Source: Flavobacteriales bacterium UBA2619
GTDB lineage: Bacteria > Bacteroidota > Bacteroidia > Flavobacteriales_D > Sanyastnellaceae
Length of the DNA: 18,017 bases
Direction of reading: 5' to 3'
NCBI GenBank assembly: GCA_002339135.1
Contig: DDJR01000007.1
Coordinates: 31,757-49,773, forward strand
Position numbers and translations under genes: made by a program. The first letter of the stretch is position 1. The number at the start of each line of letters is the position of its first letter. The notes below the pieces were generated by a model. It made no database searches and was not told where the DNA came from. It worked only from the letters and a program-made list of their open reading frames with translations. Shown here one piece after another: positions 1-6,933 of the stretch.

Positions 1-27
1 TTATTGAAACCTGTTATTGAAACCAAC

Positions 28-2286
28 ATGAGAAATATTTACGCTACAGCTGCAGTACTCTTAAGTATTGCCTCTATTTCTTTCTCGGCCTCAAGCCAAA
101 TCAACTACGGTGGATCCCCATCGTTCATTGTTAACCAAGAGACTTTGTCTGAAACCAGAGTCGTCATGCCTGCAATCTCGAGAGAAATTTTAGATCAAGA
201 AGATGCCATTACTGACCAAATTAAAGAAGTGCCATGGAGATTCGGTGTAGAGAATGAAGTGAATTTCTCACCCATAAATTCGGGATACTGGACCACAGAG
301 GAAGACGAAAAGGTATGGCGTCTCGAGATTGTTTGTGCTGATGCAACTTCTGTATCAGTCAGATTTTCTGAGTTTGGATTAGAAAAAGGTGCCTACTTGT
401 TTATTTGGTCTAAAAACAGCCAAGAATTCATCGGGAAATTTGACCACAGGTCTAAGAAAGACTGGGGCGGATTAGCAACTGGCGTGGTTACAGGATCAAA
501 TGTAATCGTTGAATACCACCAACCGCTAGCGATGGGAACAACCGCTCCCATCCTCATAGATCAAATAGTTTATGGATACCGTAGTTTACTACTACACCCT
601 GAAAGTCAAGCAGCAGTTGAGCGAGGACCATTCGGGAACTCAGGAGCTTGTAACATTAATGTAAACTGCCCTGAAGGTGCAACTTGGGCAACCGAGAAGC
701 GTTCAGTGGCACTCATCGTTCAAGGAGGATCCGCCGCATGTACTGGCGCACTCATCAACAACACTTTAAACGATGGAACTCCATACTTTCTTACAGCCAA
801 TCACTGTTTGGGCAACCCAGGAGCATGGCTCTATTACTTCAACCACGAGAGTGCAACTTGCAACGGAAATACAGGGCCTACAAACCAATCCGTAAGTGGC
901 GGAACACTGCTCGTAAGCAACGCAGCTTCTGATTATGCGATTATTGAACTAAGTGCTATTCCACCTGCTTCATTCAATGTACAATACGCTGGTTGGGACG
1001 CTTCTGGAGACACACCCTTGAACGCAACAGGGATTCACCACCCTTCTGGTGATTTAAAGAAAATTTGCTTTGAAGAAGACAGTCCCTATGCTACAAATGC
1101 AGGTGGAGCTGCAGTTTGGATGATCGACGCATGGGAACTTGGGGTGACTGAACCGGGTTCATCTGGATCACCACTTTTTGACAACAACCACCGTATCATT
1201 GGACAACTTTACGGAGGATCTGCAGCTTGTAACGGAAATGTCAACAATGGCCAACTGGACTACTACGGCCGCATGAATGAAAGCTTCATTCTCGGAGCTT
1301 CTGAATACTTAGACCCAACGGGATCTGGCATACTTGCTTGGGACGGATACCCTGACGGAGCTGTATCATACGCAAACGATGCAGGGATTTCTATTGAAGG
1401 AGCTCCTGACGGTTTGCTTTGTGGGGCTGCAAGCATTTCTATTGAGCTGGTTTTAATGAATACTGGTACAGAAACACTCACATCTTGTAACATTTTATAC
1501 AACGTCAACGGGACAAGTGCTCAGCAACTTAGTTGGAGTGGTAGCCTCGCACAATATGAATCTGAGACCATTTCTATTCCTACATTTGACGCTGTTGGAG
1601 GAGAGAATACAGTCACTGCTGAAGTCAGCAATCCCAATGGAATTTCAGATGAAAATGAACTCAACAATGAAAGTTTCGTTACATTCTCCTCGTTCACAGG
1701 CGAGACTCTTGACTTGGAACTTGCGATTACTTTAGATGACTACGGATCTGAAATTACATGGGAAGTTGTTCAACTTGGATCAGTTTTATACTCAGGCGGC
1801 CCCTACAGTGATGACGTCGATGGTGAAATCATCGTCGAGACACTCTGCTTGCAGGAAGGGTGCTACATATTCAAAATAGAAGATTCATACGGAGATGGAC
1901 TTTGCTGTGAATACGGCCTTGGAAGTTGGGAAATTCTGAATGATGATGGTTTAACCATTGAATACAGCAATGGTGAGTTCGAAGATTCTGAATCAGTTCA
2001 GTTCTGTACAAATGACGAACCAACTGGAATGAATGCCACTGCTCCAAATGCAGAGGGCAGAGTATACCCCAATCCTGCGAATGAAAGCTTGACGCTTGAG
2101 TTCCCTTCAATGGAGGGACAGATTGCAATCACGGATCTTGAAGGCCGCACAATAGCAAGGCTTAGCCTTGCAGGAGAACTAAGTCATACTCTTGACGTAA
2201 GCAGCTGGCCGGAGGGGATGTACCTCTTAACAATCTCATACCCAGATGCAGAAAGTATGACGCGTCGAATTACAATCATTCACTAA
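28..2286 (+). CDS. Secreted trypsin-fold serine endopeptidase (lysyl endopeptidase-like) with CARDB-like domain and T9SS type A sorting domain
   Basis: This is a secreted, probably surface-attached or released, S1-type protease exported by the type IX system. I start it at the ATG at 28 (752 residues): the residues from there form a classic signal peptide (about 1-24, hydrophobic core, ending near SSQ), whereas an in-frame TTG at 4 would add eight polar residues. The catalytic triad is readable as His259 (TANHC), Asp302 (SDYAIIEL) and Ser379 (GSSGSP), as in Achromobacter lysyl endopeptidase-like enzymes. Lys specificity is not proven. About 462-550 is a CARDB-like beta-sandwich. About 559-661 is a domain with the acidic, cysteine-paired motif DSYGDGLCCEYG (619-630) found in many Bacteroidota exoproteins. 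Residues 678-752, beginning RVYPNPANE and ending in basic RRITIIH, are a Por secretion tail that is expected to be cleaved on export. The gene is complete. What lies upstream is not visible. Confidence 0.9.
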   Translation: MRNIYATAAVLLSIASISFSASSQINYGGSPSFIVNQETLSETRVVMPAISREILDQEDAITDQIKEVPWRFGVENEVNFSPINSGYWTTEEDEKVWRLEIVCADATSVSVRFSEFGLEKGAYLFIWSKNSQEFIGKFDHRSKKDWGGLATGVVTGSNVIVEYHQPLAMGTTAPILIDQIVYGYRSLLLHPESQAAVERGPFGNSGACNINVNCPEGATWATEKRSVALIVQGGSAACTGALINNTLNDGTPYFLTANHCLGNPGAWLYYFNHESATCNGNTGPTNQSVSGGTLLVSNAASDYAIIELSAIPPASFNVQYAGWDASGDTPLNATGIHHPSGDLKKICFEEDSPYATNAGGAAVWMIDAWELGVTEPGSSGSPLFDNNHRIIGQLYGGSAACNGNVNNGQLDYYGRMNESFILGASEYLDPTGSGILAWDGYPDGAVSYANDAGISIEGAPDGLLCGAASISIELVLMNTGTETLTSCNILYNVNGTSAQQLSWSGSLAQYESETISIPTFDAVGGENTVTAEVSNPNGISDENELNNESFVTFSSFTGETLDLELAITLDDYGSEITWEVVQLGSVLYSGGPYSDDVDGEIIVETLCLQEGCYIFKIEDSYGDGLCCEYGLGSWEILNDDGLTIEYSNGEFEDSESVQFCTNDEPTGMNATAPNAEGRVYPNPANESLTLEFPSMEGQIAITDLEGRTIARLSLAGELSHTLDVSSWPEGMYLLTISYPDAESMTRRITIIH

Positions 2287-2301
2287 ACCAATACAGCGCA
2301 C

Positions 2302-3399
2302 ATGATCGAATTCGCTTCCATACTTGCGCTATTTGGACTTGTTACTAGAGGGGCTTGGTGTTTCTACTTCGGTGCAAAGCCCAAGTCCCTTTCTACTGGT
2401 TTATCGCATCATCTTCAAGCAACCGACTACACCATTGTTGTTTGCATGCACAATGAGGAGCAACATGTCGATGAGCTCATTGGCGCTCTTTTATCCCAAA
2501 CCCCGTCCCCTCCTGAAATTCTAATTGTGAATGACGGAAGTACTGACAAAACAGCTGAAAAATTACATGTTTTTGAAAACAAGTACGATTCACTTCGGGT
2601 GATTCATTTGCGTTCAGGTGGAATTGGTAAAAAAGAACCTTTGGCAAAAGCCATTCAAGAAGCCTCTCATGATGTTGTTTTATGTACTGATGCAGACTGC
2701 ATTCCTGAAAGCGACCAATGGGCCGCCATCATGGTTGAGGGATTGGGTGAACAATATCAACTTAAACTCGGAGTAAGCTTGCCATTTCAAGGCACTGGAT
2801 TTTTAGGGAAATTACAAAATTTTGAAGCGGAGAGAATTGCTTCGAACTACATCGGCATGGCTGAAGCGGGGCATCCATATATGGGTGTAGGACGCAACCT
2901 GGCCTTTTTAAAATCGAGTTGGGTCAGCGTGGGTGGATTTGGCAGTCACTTGCATGTGGCCTCAGGAGATGATGATTTATTTGTACAAGACATGGTGAGG
3001 AATGGTGCAAGCGTAGGTACTGAAGTCAGAAAAGAAGGACAAAGCAATTCTGTTTGGCCCGACACATGGAAATCATGGATGAAACAAATGAAACGGCACT
3101 TGTCAGCAAGCTCGAGCTACCGAACATCTACTCTTGTCTTGTTAGGCTTACCAGCCATAGCAGACTGTATGATCTATCTCGGAGTCATTCTTGAGTTTAT
3201 GCACAGTAATGTTTGGATAGCAATTGCTATACTGGCGTTAAATGCAATGATTAGAGGTCTTATCTTTCGAACATTCCTGCTTAGAGCTGGCCGACCCAGT
3301 CGAAATGTGTTCATGCTTTTATTTGAACCTCTCATGGGGCTAATTAGGCAAGTTCTTTCATTGCAGGTTCTGATTGCGAAACCCAAACAATGGAAGTAA
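2302..3399 (+). CDS. Membrane-associated family 2 glycosyltransferase
   Basis: This 365-residue protein transfers a sugar from a nucleotide-sugar donor. The acceptor cannot be told from sequence. The GT-A fold is clear: the start strand YTIVVCMHNEE (43-53), VNDGS (76-80) for nucleotide binding, the metal-binding TDADC (129-133, DxD), the GDDDLF acceptor/catalytic acid motif (222-227), and QMKRH (262-266), which resembles the Q/RxxRW motif of processive GT2 enzymes with a final His instead of Trp. A hydrophobic N-terminal segment (about 2-23) and two or three hydrophobic stretches after residue 276 suggest a membrane-anchored enzyme with its active site in the cytoplasm. It follows the protease gene by 15 nt, and its 3' end overlaps the sigma factor gene by 10 nt, suggesting co-transcription. 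Polysaccharide or glycolipid synthesis is an inference. Confidence 0.85.
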   Translation: MIEFASILALFGLVTRGAWCFYFGAKPKSLSTGLSHHLQATDYTIVVCMHNEEQHVDELIGALLSQTPSPPEILIVNDGSTDKTAEKLHVFENKYDSLRVIHLRSGGIGKKEPLAKAIQEASHDVVLCTDADCIPESDQWAAIMVEGLGEQYQLKLGVSLPFQGTGFLGKLQNFEAERIASNYIGMAEAGHPYMGVGRNLAFLKSSWVSVGGFGSHLHVASGDDDLFVQDMVRNGASVGTEVRKEGQSNSVWPDTWKSWMKQMKRHLSASSSYRTSTLVLLGLPAIADCMIYLGVILEFMHSNVWIAIAILALNAMIRGLIFRTFLLRAGRPSRNVFMLLFEPLMGLIRQVLSLQVLIAKPKQWK

Positions 3400-3998
3400 A
3401 CCCCAATCTGTCCGAGAAAGCGAAGCATGACTATGCCCTGATTCTAAGAGCTACAGGAGACAGCGATCAGAAAGCATATGCAGAGCTGATGGAAAGGTAC
3501 AGGGATTCTATTTTCCATCTTTGCCGTAAAATGGTGTTTAATGACGATGACGCAGACGATTTAACGATTGAAACGTTCGGCAAAGCCTTTCAGAGACTTG
3601 ACAAATACAAACCTTCATTTGCGTTCTCCACCTGGCTGTTTAAAATTGCATCAAATCACTGCATCGATTTTATTCGTAAAAAAAGAATCAATGCACTTTC
3701 ACTCGACAGAGGCATCACAACTGAAGAGGGCCGCAACATGCAATTCACGGTGAAGGATGATGCTCTAGACCCCATGGAAACTCTTGAAAAGAAACAAAGA
3801 GTTGAAAAAATGAGATTGGTCGTCTCTGAACTTAAACCACGTTATCGAAGACTTGTGGAACTCAGATATTTTGAGGAATACAGTTATGAAGAAATCGCCA
3901 TTGAACTGGACCTTCCACTGGGAACAGTAAAAGCACAACTGTATCGTGCTCGTGACATCCTATCAAGCGTCATGGAAAGTTCAAAAAAACATCTATAA
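3390..3998 (+). CDS. RNA polymerase sigma factor, sigma-70 family (ECF/RpoE-like)
   Basis: This 202-residue sigma factor has only regions 2 and 4, as ECF sigmas do. Region 2 spans about 28-97: ERYRDSIFHLCRKM, the acidic NDDDADDLTIETFGKAF stretch, and STWLFKIASNHCIDFIRKKR, the -10 recognition helix. Region 4 spans about 140-192, with ELRYFEEYSYEEIAIELDLP and the helix-turn-helix GTVKAQLYRARDIL. The linker (100-137) is somewhat long for a minimal ECF factor. The start ATG lies inside the last codons of the glycosyltransferase gene, which suggests translational coupling. rsmG follows after 11 nt. No anti-sigma factor with a transmembrane segment or zinc motif is adjacent, so the control of its activity is unknown. 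The assignment to the family is secure, the regulon is not. Confidence 0.92.
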   Translation: MEVNPNLSEKAKHDYALILRATGDSDQKAYAELMERYRDSIFHLCRKMVFNDDDADDLTIETFGKAFQRLDKYKPSFAFSTWLFKIASNHCIDFIRKKRINALSLDRGITTEEGRNMQFTVKDDALDPMETLEKKQRVEKMRLVVSELKPRYRRLVELRYFEEYSYEEIAIELDLPLGTVKAQLYRARDILSSVMESSKKHL

Positions 3999-4009
3999 CT
4001 AAGAAAAAT

Positions 4010-4633
4010 ATGACAGAAACTGTCTTCAAGTACTTTCCAAATCTCAGTGAAAGTCAAAGAAAACAATTCGAAATTCTTGCAAAGAGTTTTCCCGAATGGA
4101 ACAGCAAAATTAATTTGGTCTCACGGAAAGACATGGAACACTTTCAAGAAAGACATGTTCTACATAGCCTAGGTATCTTCAAAACCATGAAGTTTGCCGC
4201 TGGTTCAAGAATACTAGACGTAGGTACAGGCGGCGGATTGCCTGGGATTCCATTGGCCATCATGATGCCTGATGTTGACTTTGTTTTGTGTGACAGCACC
4301 CGAAAGAAAATTCATGTTGTCCAAGAGTTGGCTAATGAGATGGGGTTGAAAAACATTGAAGCTGTTCACGCGAGAGCCGCTGACATCCCCGGAAAATTTG
4401 ATTTTGTTGTAAGCCGTGCGGTCAGTCGGCTTTCTAAATTTATTCCATGGATCGAGCACAAAATCGACAAAAGAAGTATAAATCCATGGCCCAATGGAAT
4501 ACTCTATTTAAAAGGTGGTGACCTCCAGGAGGAATTAAATGAGGTCAATAGATCGACTGAGGTGATTTCTATTTCTCAATACTTTCAGGAAGAGTTTTTC
4601 GAAACGAAAGCTGTGGTTTATGTAACGTTGTAA
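4010..4633 (+). CDS. rsmG: 16S rRNA (guanine(527)-N7)-methyltransferase RsmG (GidB)
   Basis: RsmG uses S-adenosylmethionine to methylate N7 of G527 in the 530 loop of 16S rRNA. In other bacteria its loss gives low-level streptomycin resistance. The 207-residue protein is of normal family length. The SAM site is plain: ILDVGTGGGLPGIPLAI (68-84, motif I), then LCDSTRKKIHVVQEL (93-107, acidic residue at the ribose end), IEAVHARAADI (116-126) and FDFVVSRAVSRL (130-141). The upstream NSKINLVSRKD and RHVLHSLGI segments match the family N-terminus. A strong hairpin right after the stop codon marks the end of this + strand transcription unit. Confidence 0.95.
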   Translation: MTETVFKYFPNLSESQRKQFEILAKSFPEWNSKINLVSRKDMEHFQERHVLHSLGIFKTMKFAAGSRILDVGTGGGLPGIPLAIMMPDVDFVLCDSTRKKIHVVQELANEMGLKNIEAVHARAADIPGKFDFVVSRAVSRLSKFIPWIEHKIDKRSINPWPNGILYLKGGDLQEELNEVNRSTEVISISQYFQEEFFETKAVVYVTL

Positions 4634-4637
4634 AAGA

Positions 4638-4665
4638 AGAAAAGACCCACCTCTGGGTCTTTTCT
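4638..4665. terminator. Strong hairpin terminator, probably bidirectional
   Basis: The arms AGAAAAGACCCA (4638-4649) and TGGGTCTTTTCT (4654-4665) are perfect 12-bp complements around a CCTC loop. Because the A-run and T-run lie in the stem ends, the element reads as GC-rich hairpin plus U-tract in both directions. It sits 5 nt after rsmG and about 100 nt beyond the end of the convergent response-regulator gene. The rest of the 4634-4766 gap shows nothing I can interpret. Confidence 0.85.
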
Positions 4666-4766
4666 ATACCTGCAAGAAAATTGAAACCAACATAGCCATA
4701 GACCATGTTATTTGATAGACGTGGTAAATATCATGGGGTTGCCTCTTTTGTTAAAAAAAACTAATT

Positions 4767-5498
4767 TTAATTCCTGTAAGCATTGTCAAACCGATATCCT
4801 ACTCCTCTTACAGAGTGAAAATAAAGAGGTGATTTGGGATTGGGTTCAAAATATTTCCTGAAAGAAAGGAGATAGTTGTCAATGGTACGCGTGTTGGGAT
4901 ACACTGAGTATCCCCAAATTGTTTCTAAAATCTCTTCTCGACTTACAACCTCTCCTTTTTTAGAAGTTAGAAGTCGAAGGAGCATCATTTCTCTCTTGGA
5001 GATTTTCTTGACCAAACCGTTGTGGGTTACAATGGAATACTGATCGAATCTGACCTCACCCTTCCCGATTTGAAGAACATCTAAATCTAACGCCACGCCA
5101 ACTGCACCTTGATCTGAAGAGCGCTTAGATTGCTCAATTAATCGAGCCAACCTTAAAAGCAACTCATCAACACTAAAAGGTTTTCCTAAATAATCATCAG
5201 CTCCTAAAAGAAGTCCTTCGAGTCTTTCGGGTCCAGAATTCTTAGCCGTTAAAAATAGAATCGGCATTTTGTACCCCTCGACTCTGAGGATAGAACACAC
5301 TTGAAATCCATCCACAACAGGAAGCATGACATCTAAGATGATAGCATCAACCCTTTGACTTCTAACTGTCTCAAGAGCATCAACGCCATCATCAACAGAG
5401 ACTACATGGTAGCCTTCCGCTTTGAGGTTCATCACTAACATTTTTTGAAGAGACGAGTCATCTTCAACAACAAGCACTCTGTTGGCTTTTTCTGACAT
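4767..5498 (-). CDS. OmpR/PhoB-family response regulator, orphan
   Basis: This is a 243-residue two-component DNA-binding regulator. The receiver domain (about 7-122) has the acidic pair Asp13/Asp14, the phosphoacceptor Asp56 in ILDVMLP, Thr84 in FLTAK and Lys106 in GKPF, so it should be phosphorylatable. The C-terminal winged-helix domain (about 148-240) is of the Trans_reg_C type, with the recognition-helix region NTRTIDNYLLSFRKYF and the terminal wing SVRGVGYRF. No histidine kinase gene is adjacent. The gene is divergent from the menaquinone cluster with 56 nt between start codons. That position suggests, but does not prove, that it controls the men operon and/or itself. Its partner kinase and signal cannot be inferred. 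Confidence 0.93.
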   Translation of the reverse strand: MSEKANRVLVVEDDSSLQKMLVMNLKAEGYHVVSVDDGVDALETVRSQRVDAIILDVMLPVVDGFQVCSILRVEGYKMPILFLTAKNSGPERLEGLLLGADDYLGKPFSVDELLLRLARLIEQSKRSSDQGAVGVALDLDVLQIGKGEVRFDQYSIVTHNGLVKKISKREMMLLRLLTSKKGEVVSREEILETIWGYSVYPNTRTIDNYLLSFRKYFEPNPKSPLYFHSVRGVGYRFDNAYRN

Positions 5499-5514
5499 TT
5501 GCTAATTAGATTTG
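5482..5514 (+). promoter_or_regulatory. Candidate Bacteroidota-type promoter for the menaquinone operon
   Basis: TAGATTTG at 5507-5514 matches the Bacteroidota -7 consensus TAnnTTTG exactly. A TTG at 5482-5484 lies 22 nt upstream, within the spacing reported for Flavobacterium promoters. The predicted transcription start near 5521 would leave a leader of about 35 nt before menI, including AAGGA at 5542-5546, a possible Shine-Dalgarno with an 8-nt spacer. The -33 part overlaps the first codons of the divergent regulator gene. Confidence 0.5.
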
Positions 5515-5532
5515 CGCAACATTCTAGAATCA

Positions 5533-5540
5533 CAAATTTA
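5533..5540 (-). promoter_or_regulatory. Candidate -7 box for the response-regulator gene
   Basis: Read on the - strand this is TAAATTTG, an exact TAnnTTTG match. A start a few bases downstream would leave a leader of about 28 nt before the regulator ATG. I see no TTG at 17-23 nt upstream (the nearest is 26 nt away), so the call rests on the -7 box and its position. Confidence 0.35.
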
Positions 5541-5554
5541 CAAGGATTACAGCC

Positions 5555-5962
5555 ATGATTAACGAACAAGATTTCAATAAAGACTTAGGCAAAGGAACAA
5601 TCGGTGAAGTACTAGGTATTGAAATTACTTCGATCACAGAAGGTGTCGTGAAAGGCAAAATGCCTGTTGACAACAGAACTCGACAACCTTACGGCATGCT
5701 CCATGGAGGAGCAAGCGTCGTACTCTGTGAGACTCTAGGTTCTGTAGGATCTCATTTTTTAGTGTCAAAACAAGGGAAAGCGGCTGTCGGGTTAGAAGTC
5801 AATGCCAATCACCTCAAGAGCATTAAATCTGGATGGGTTTTTGGAGAAGCAACCATCGTGAAGAAAGGAGGACGTGTTCATGTTTGGTCGATTGAATTAA
5901 AGAATGAAGAAGGAGAATTGATCTGCACTTCAAGACTCACAGTCATGATTGTGTCTTTATAA
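5555..5962 (+). CDS. menI: 1,4-dihydroxy-2-naphthoyl-CoA thioesterase, hotdog fold
   Basis: MenI hydrolyses DHNA-CoA to DHNA, the step between MenB and MenA in menaquinone synthesis. The 135-residue protein has the length of E. coli MenI (YdiI) and shares its key segments: MPVDNRTRQPYGMLHGGASVVLCE (36-59) and GLEVNANHLKS, ending in SRLTV. Gln44, His50, Glu59 and Ser63 fall at the spacing of the E. coli catalytic residues (Gln48, His54, Glu63, Ser67). It is the first gene after the divergent promoter region, and its TAA overlaps the ATG of menF (TAATG), which suggests translational coupling. By sequence alone it could be a broad PaaI-like thioesterase, but the residue match and the context make MenI the best call. 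Confidence 0.9.
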   Translation: MINEQDFNKDLGKGTIGEVLGIEITSITEGVVKGKMPVDNRTRQPYGMLHGGASVVLCETLGSVGSHFLVSKQGKAAVGLEVNANHLKSIKSGWVFGEATIVKKGGRVHVWSIELKNEEGELICTSRLTVMIVSL

Positions 5963-6933
5963 TGGAAGCTCGCGTATGGTGGAGCCCTCCAGGAAGTGAA
6001 GATGTTTACACTCTTGAACCTTCTTGTTCTGGAACTTCCTGCTTTAGGTTTACTCCATTTAGCATCTCGGACAAGCATCCTTCGATTGAAATGAAAGGGC
6101 ATGTGATCCATTCAGCTCCTCCTGCCCGCGGAACCATCGCTGTGACAACGCCATTTGATCGTTTTTCAACGGCACAAAATGATCACATGAATGCAGTCTC
6201 AAAAGCGATTGACCTCATCGAGAATGGTGTGCTAGACAAGGTTGTGGTTGCAAGAATTAAATCTGTCACTTCAGACGCCTCACCTGAAGCCACCTTTAAA
6301 TTAAAATGTGAAAAACACCCAGATGCATTTGTGTATTTAATCGATCACCCCAGTTGCGGTGTGTGGTGCGGAGCTACACCTGAATTGCTGATCGCTTCAA
6401 GTGACAACCGAGTAGAAACTGTTTCTTTAGCTGGCACTAGAGTCCTTCTAAAGGGTGATGCTACAAATGATTGGACAGCAAAAGAAAAACACGAACAGGC
6501 TCAGGTTACTGAATATATTCAATCTGTGTTAGAGAACTACGGAGCATCGGAGATGAGTATCGAGCCACGTGCTGACAGAAAGTACGGGAACCTCATTCAC
6601 CTTGAGACCCGATTTAGATGCTCCATCAAAGGAGATATACAACACCTAGCGAGTACACTTCATCCAACTCCCGCTGTAGGTGGTAGACCCCTAAAAGAAG
6701 CTTGTGATTTTATTGCCTTGCACGAGCAGTTTTCTCGCGCATACTACTCGGGATACTTGGGTGTTGAAACCGCATCAGGCAGTGCTTATTATGTGAATTT
6801 ACGAGCTGCCCAATGGATGGTGGGGGGAATCCGGATTTACGCTGGTGGTGGGATCGTTGAGGGTTCTATTCCCCAGGATGAGTGGCTTGAAACTGAAGCG
6901 AAAATTAAAGCTATAGAAGCTACCTTCGCTTGA
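5962..6933 (+). CDS. menF: Isochorismate synthase
   Basis: MenF converts chorismate to isochorismate with Mg2+, the committed step toward menaquinone. This 323-residue form is shorter at the N-terminus than E. coli MenF (431 residues), while the chorismate-binding domain is complete. Visible signatures are DKVVVAR with the presumed general-base Lys93, GATPELL with the acid Glu141, LAGTR (156-160), HPTPAVGGRP (234-243), the RAYYSGYLG segment, and YAGGGIVEGSIPQDEW followed by ETEAK (metal-binding Glu residues). There is no fused lyase domain. Relatives such as EntC or salicylate synthase share the fold, but the position directly before menD settles the role. The start ATG overlaps the menI stop, and its own TGA overlaps the menD ATG. 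Confidence 0.93.
   Translation: MEARVWWSPPGSEDVYTLEPSCSGTSCFRFTPFSISDKHPSIEMKGHVIHSAPPARGTIAVTTPFDRFSTAQNDHMNAVSKAIDLIENGVLDKVVVARIKSVTSDASPEATFKLKCEKHPDAFVYLIDHPSCGVWCGATPELLIASSDNRVETVSLAGTRVLLKGDATNDWTAKEKHEQAQVTEYIQSVLENYGASEMSIEPRADRKYGNLIHLETRFRCSIKGDIQHLASTLHPTPAVGGRPLKEACDFIALHEQFSRAYYSGYLGVETASGSAYYVNLRAAQWMVGGIRIYAGGGIVEGSIPQDEWLETEAKIKAIEATFA

Noticed and set aside
4673..4693. A-rich 14-nt strings shared between the rsmG downstream gap, the protease leader (16-29) and the gap near 15789-15802.
   Set aside because: In an AT-rich 18-kb window a few 14-nt matches are expected by chance. The copies have no shared flanks or common orientation to genes.
5962..6933. A degraded menF, because it is about 100 residues shorter than E. 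coli MenF.
   Set aside because: All catalytic and metal-binding motifs are present in one frame and the missing part is the variable N-terminal region.
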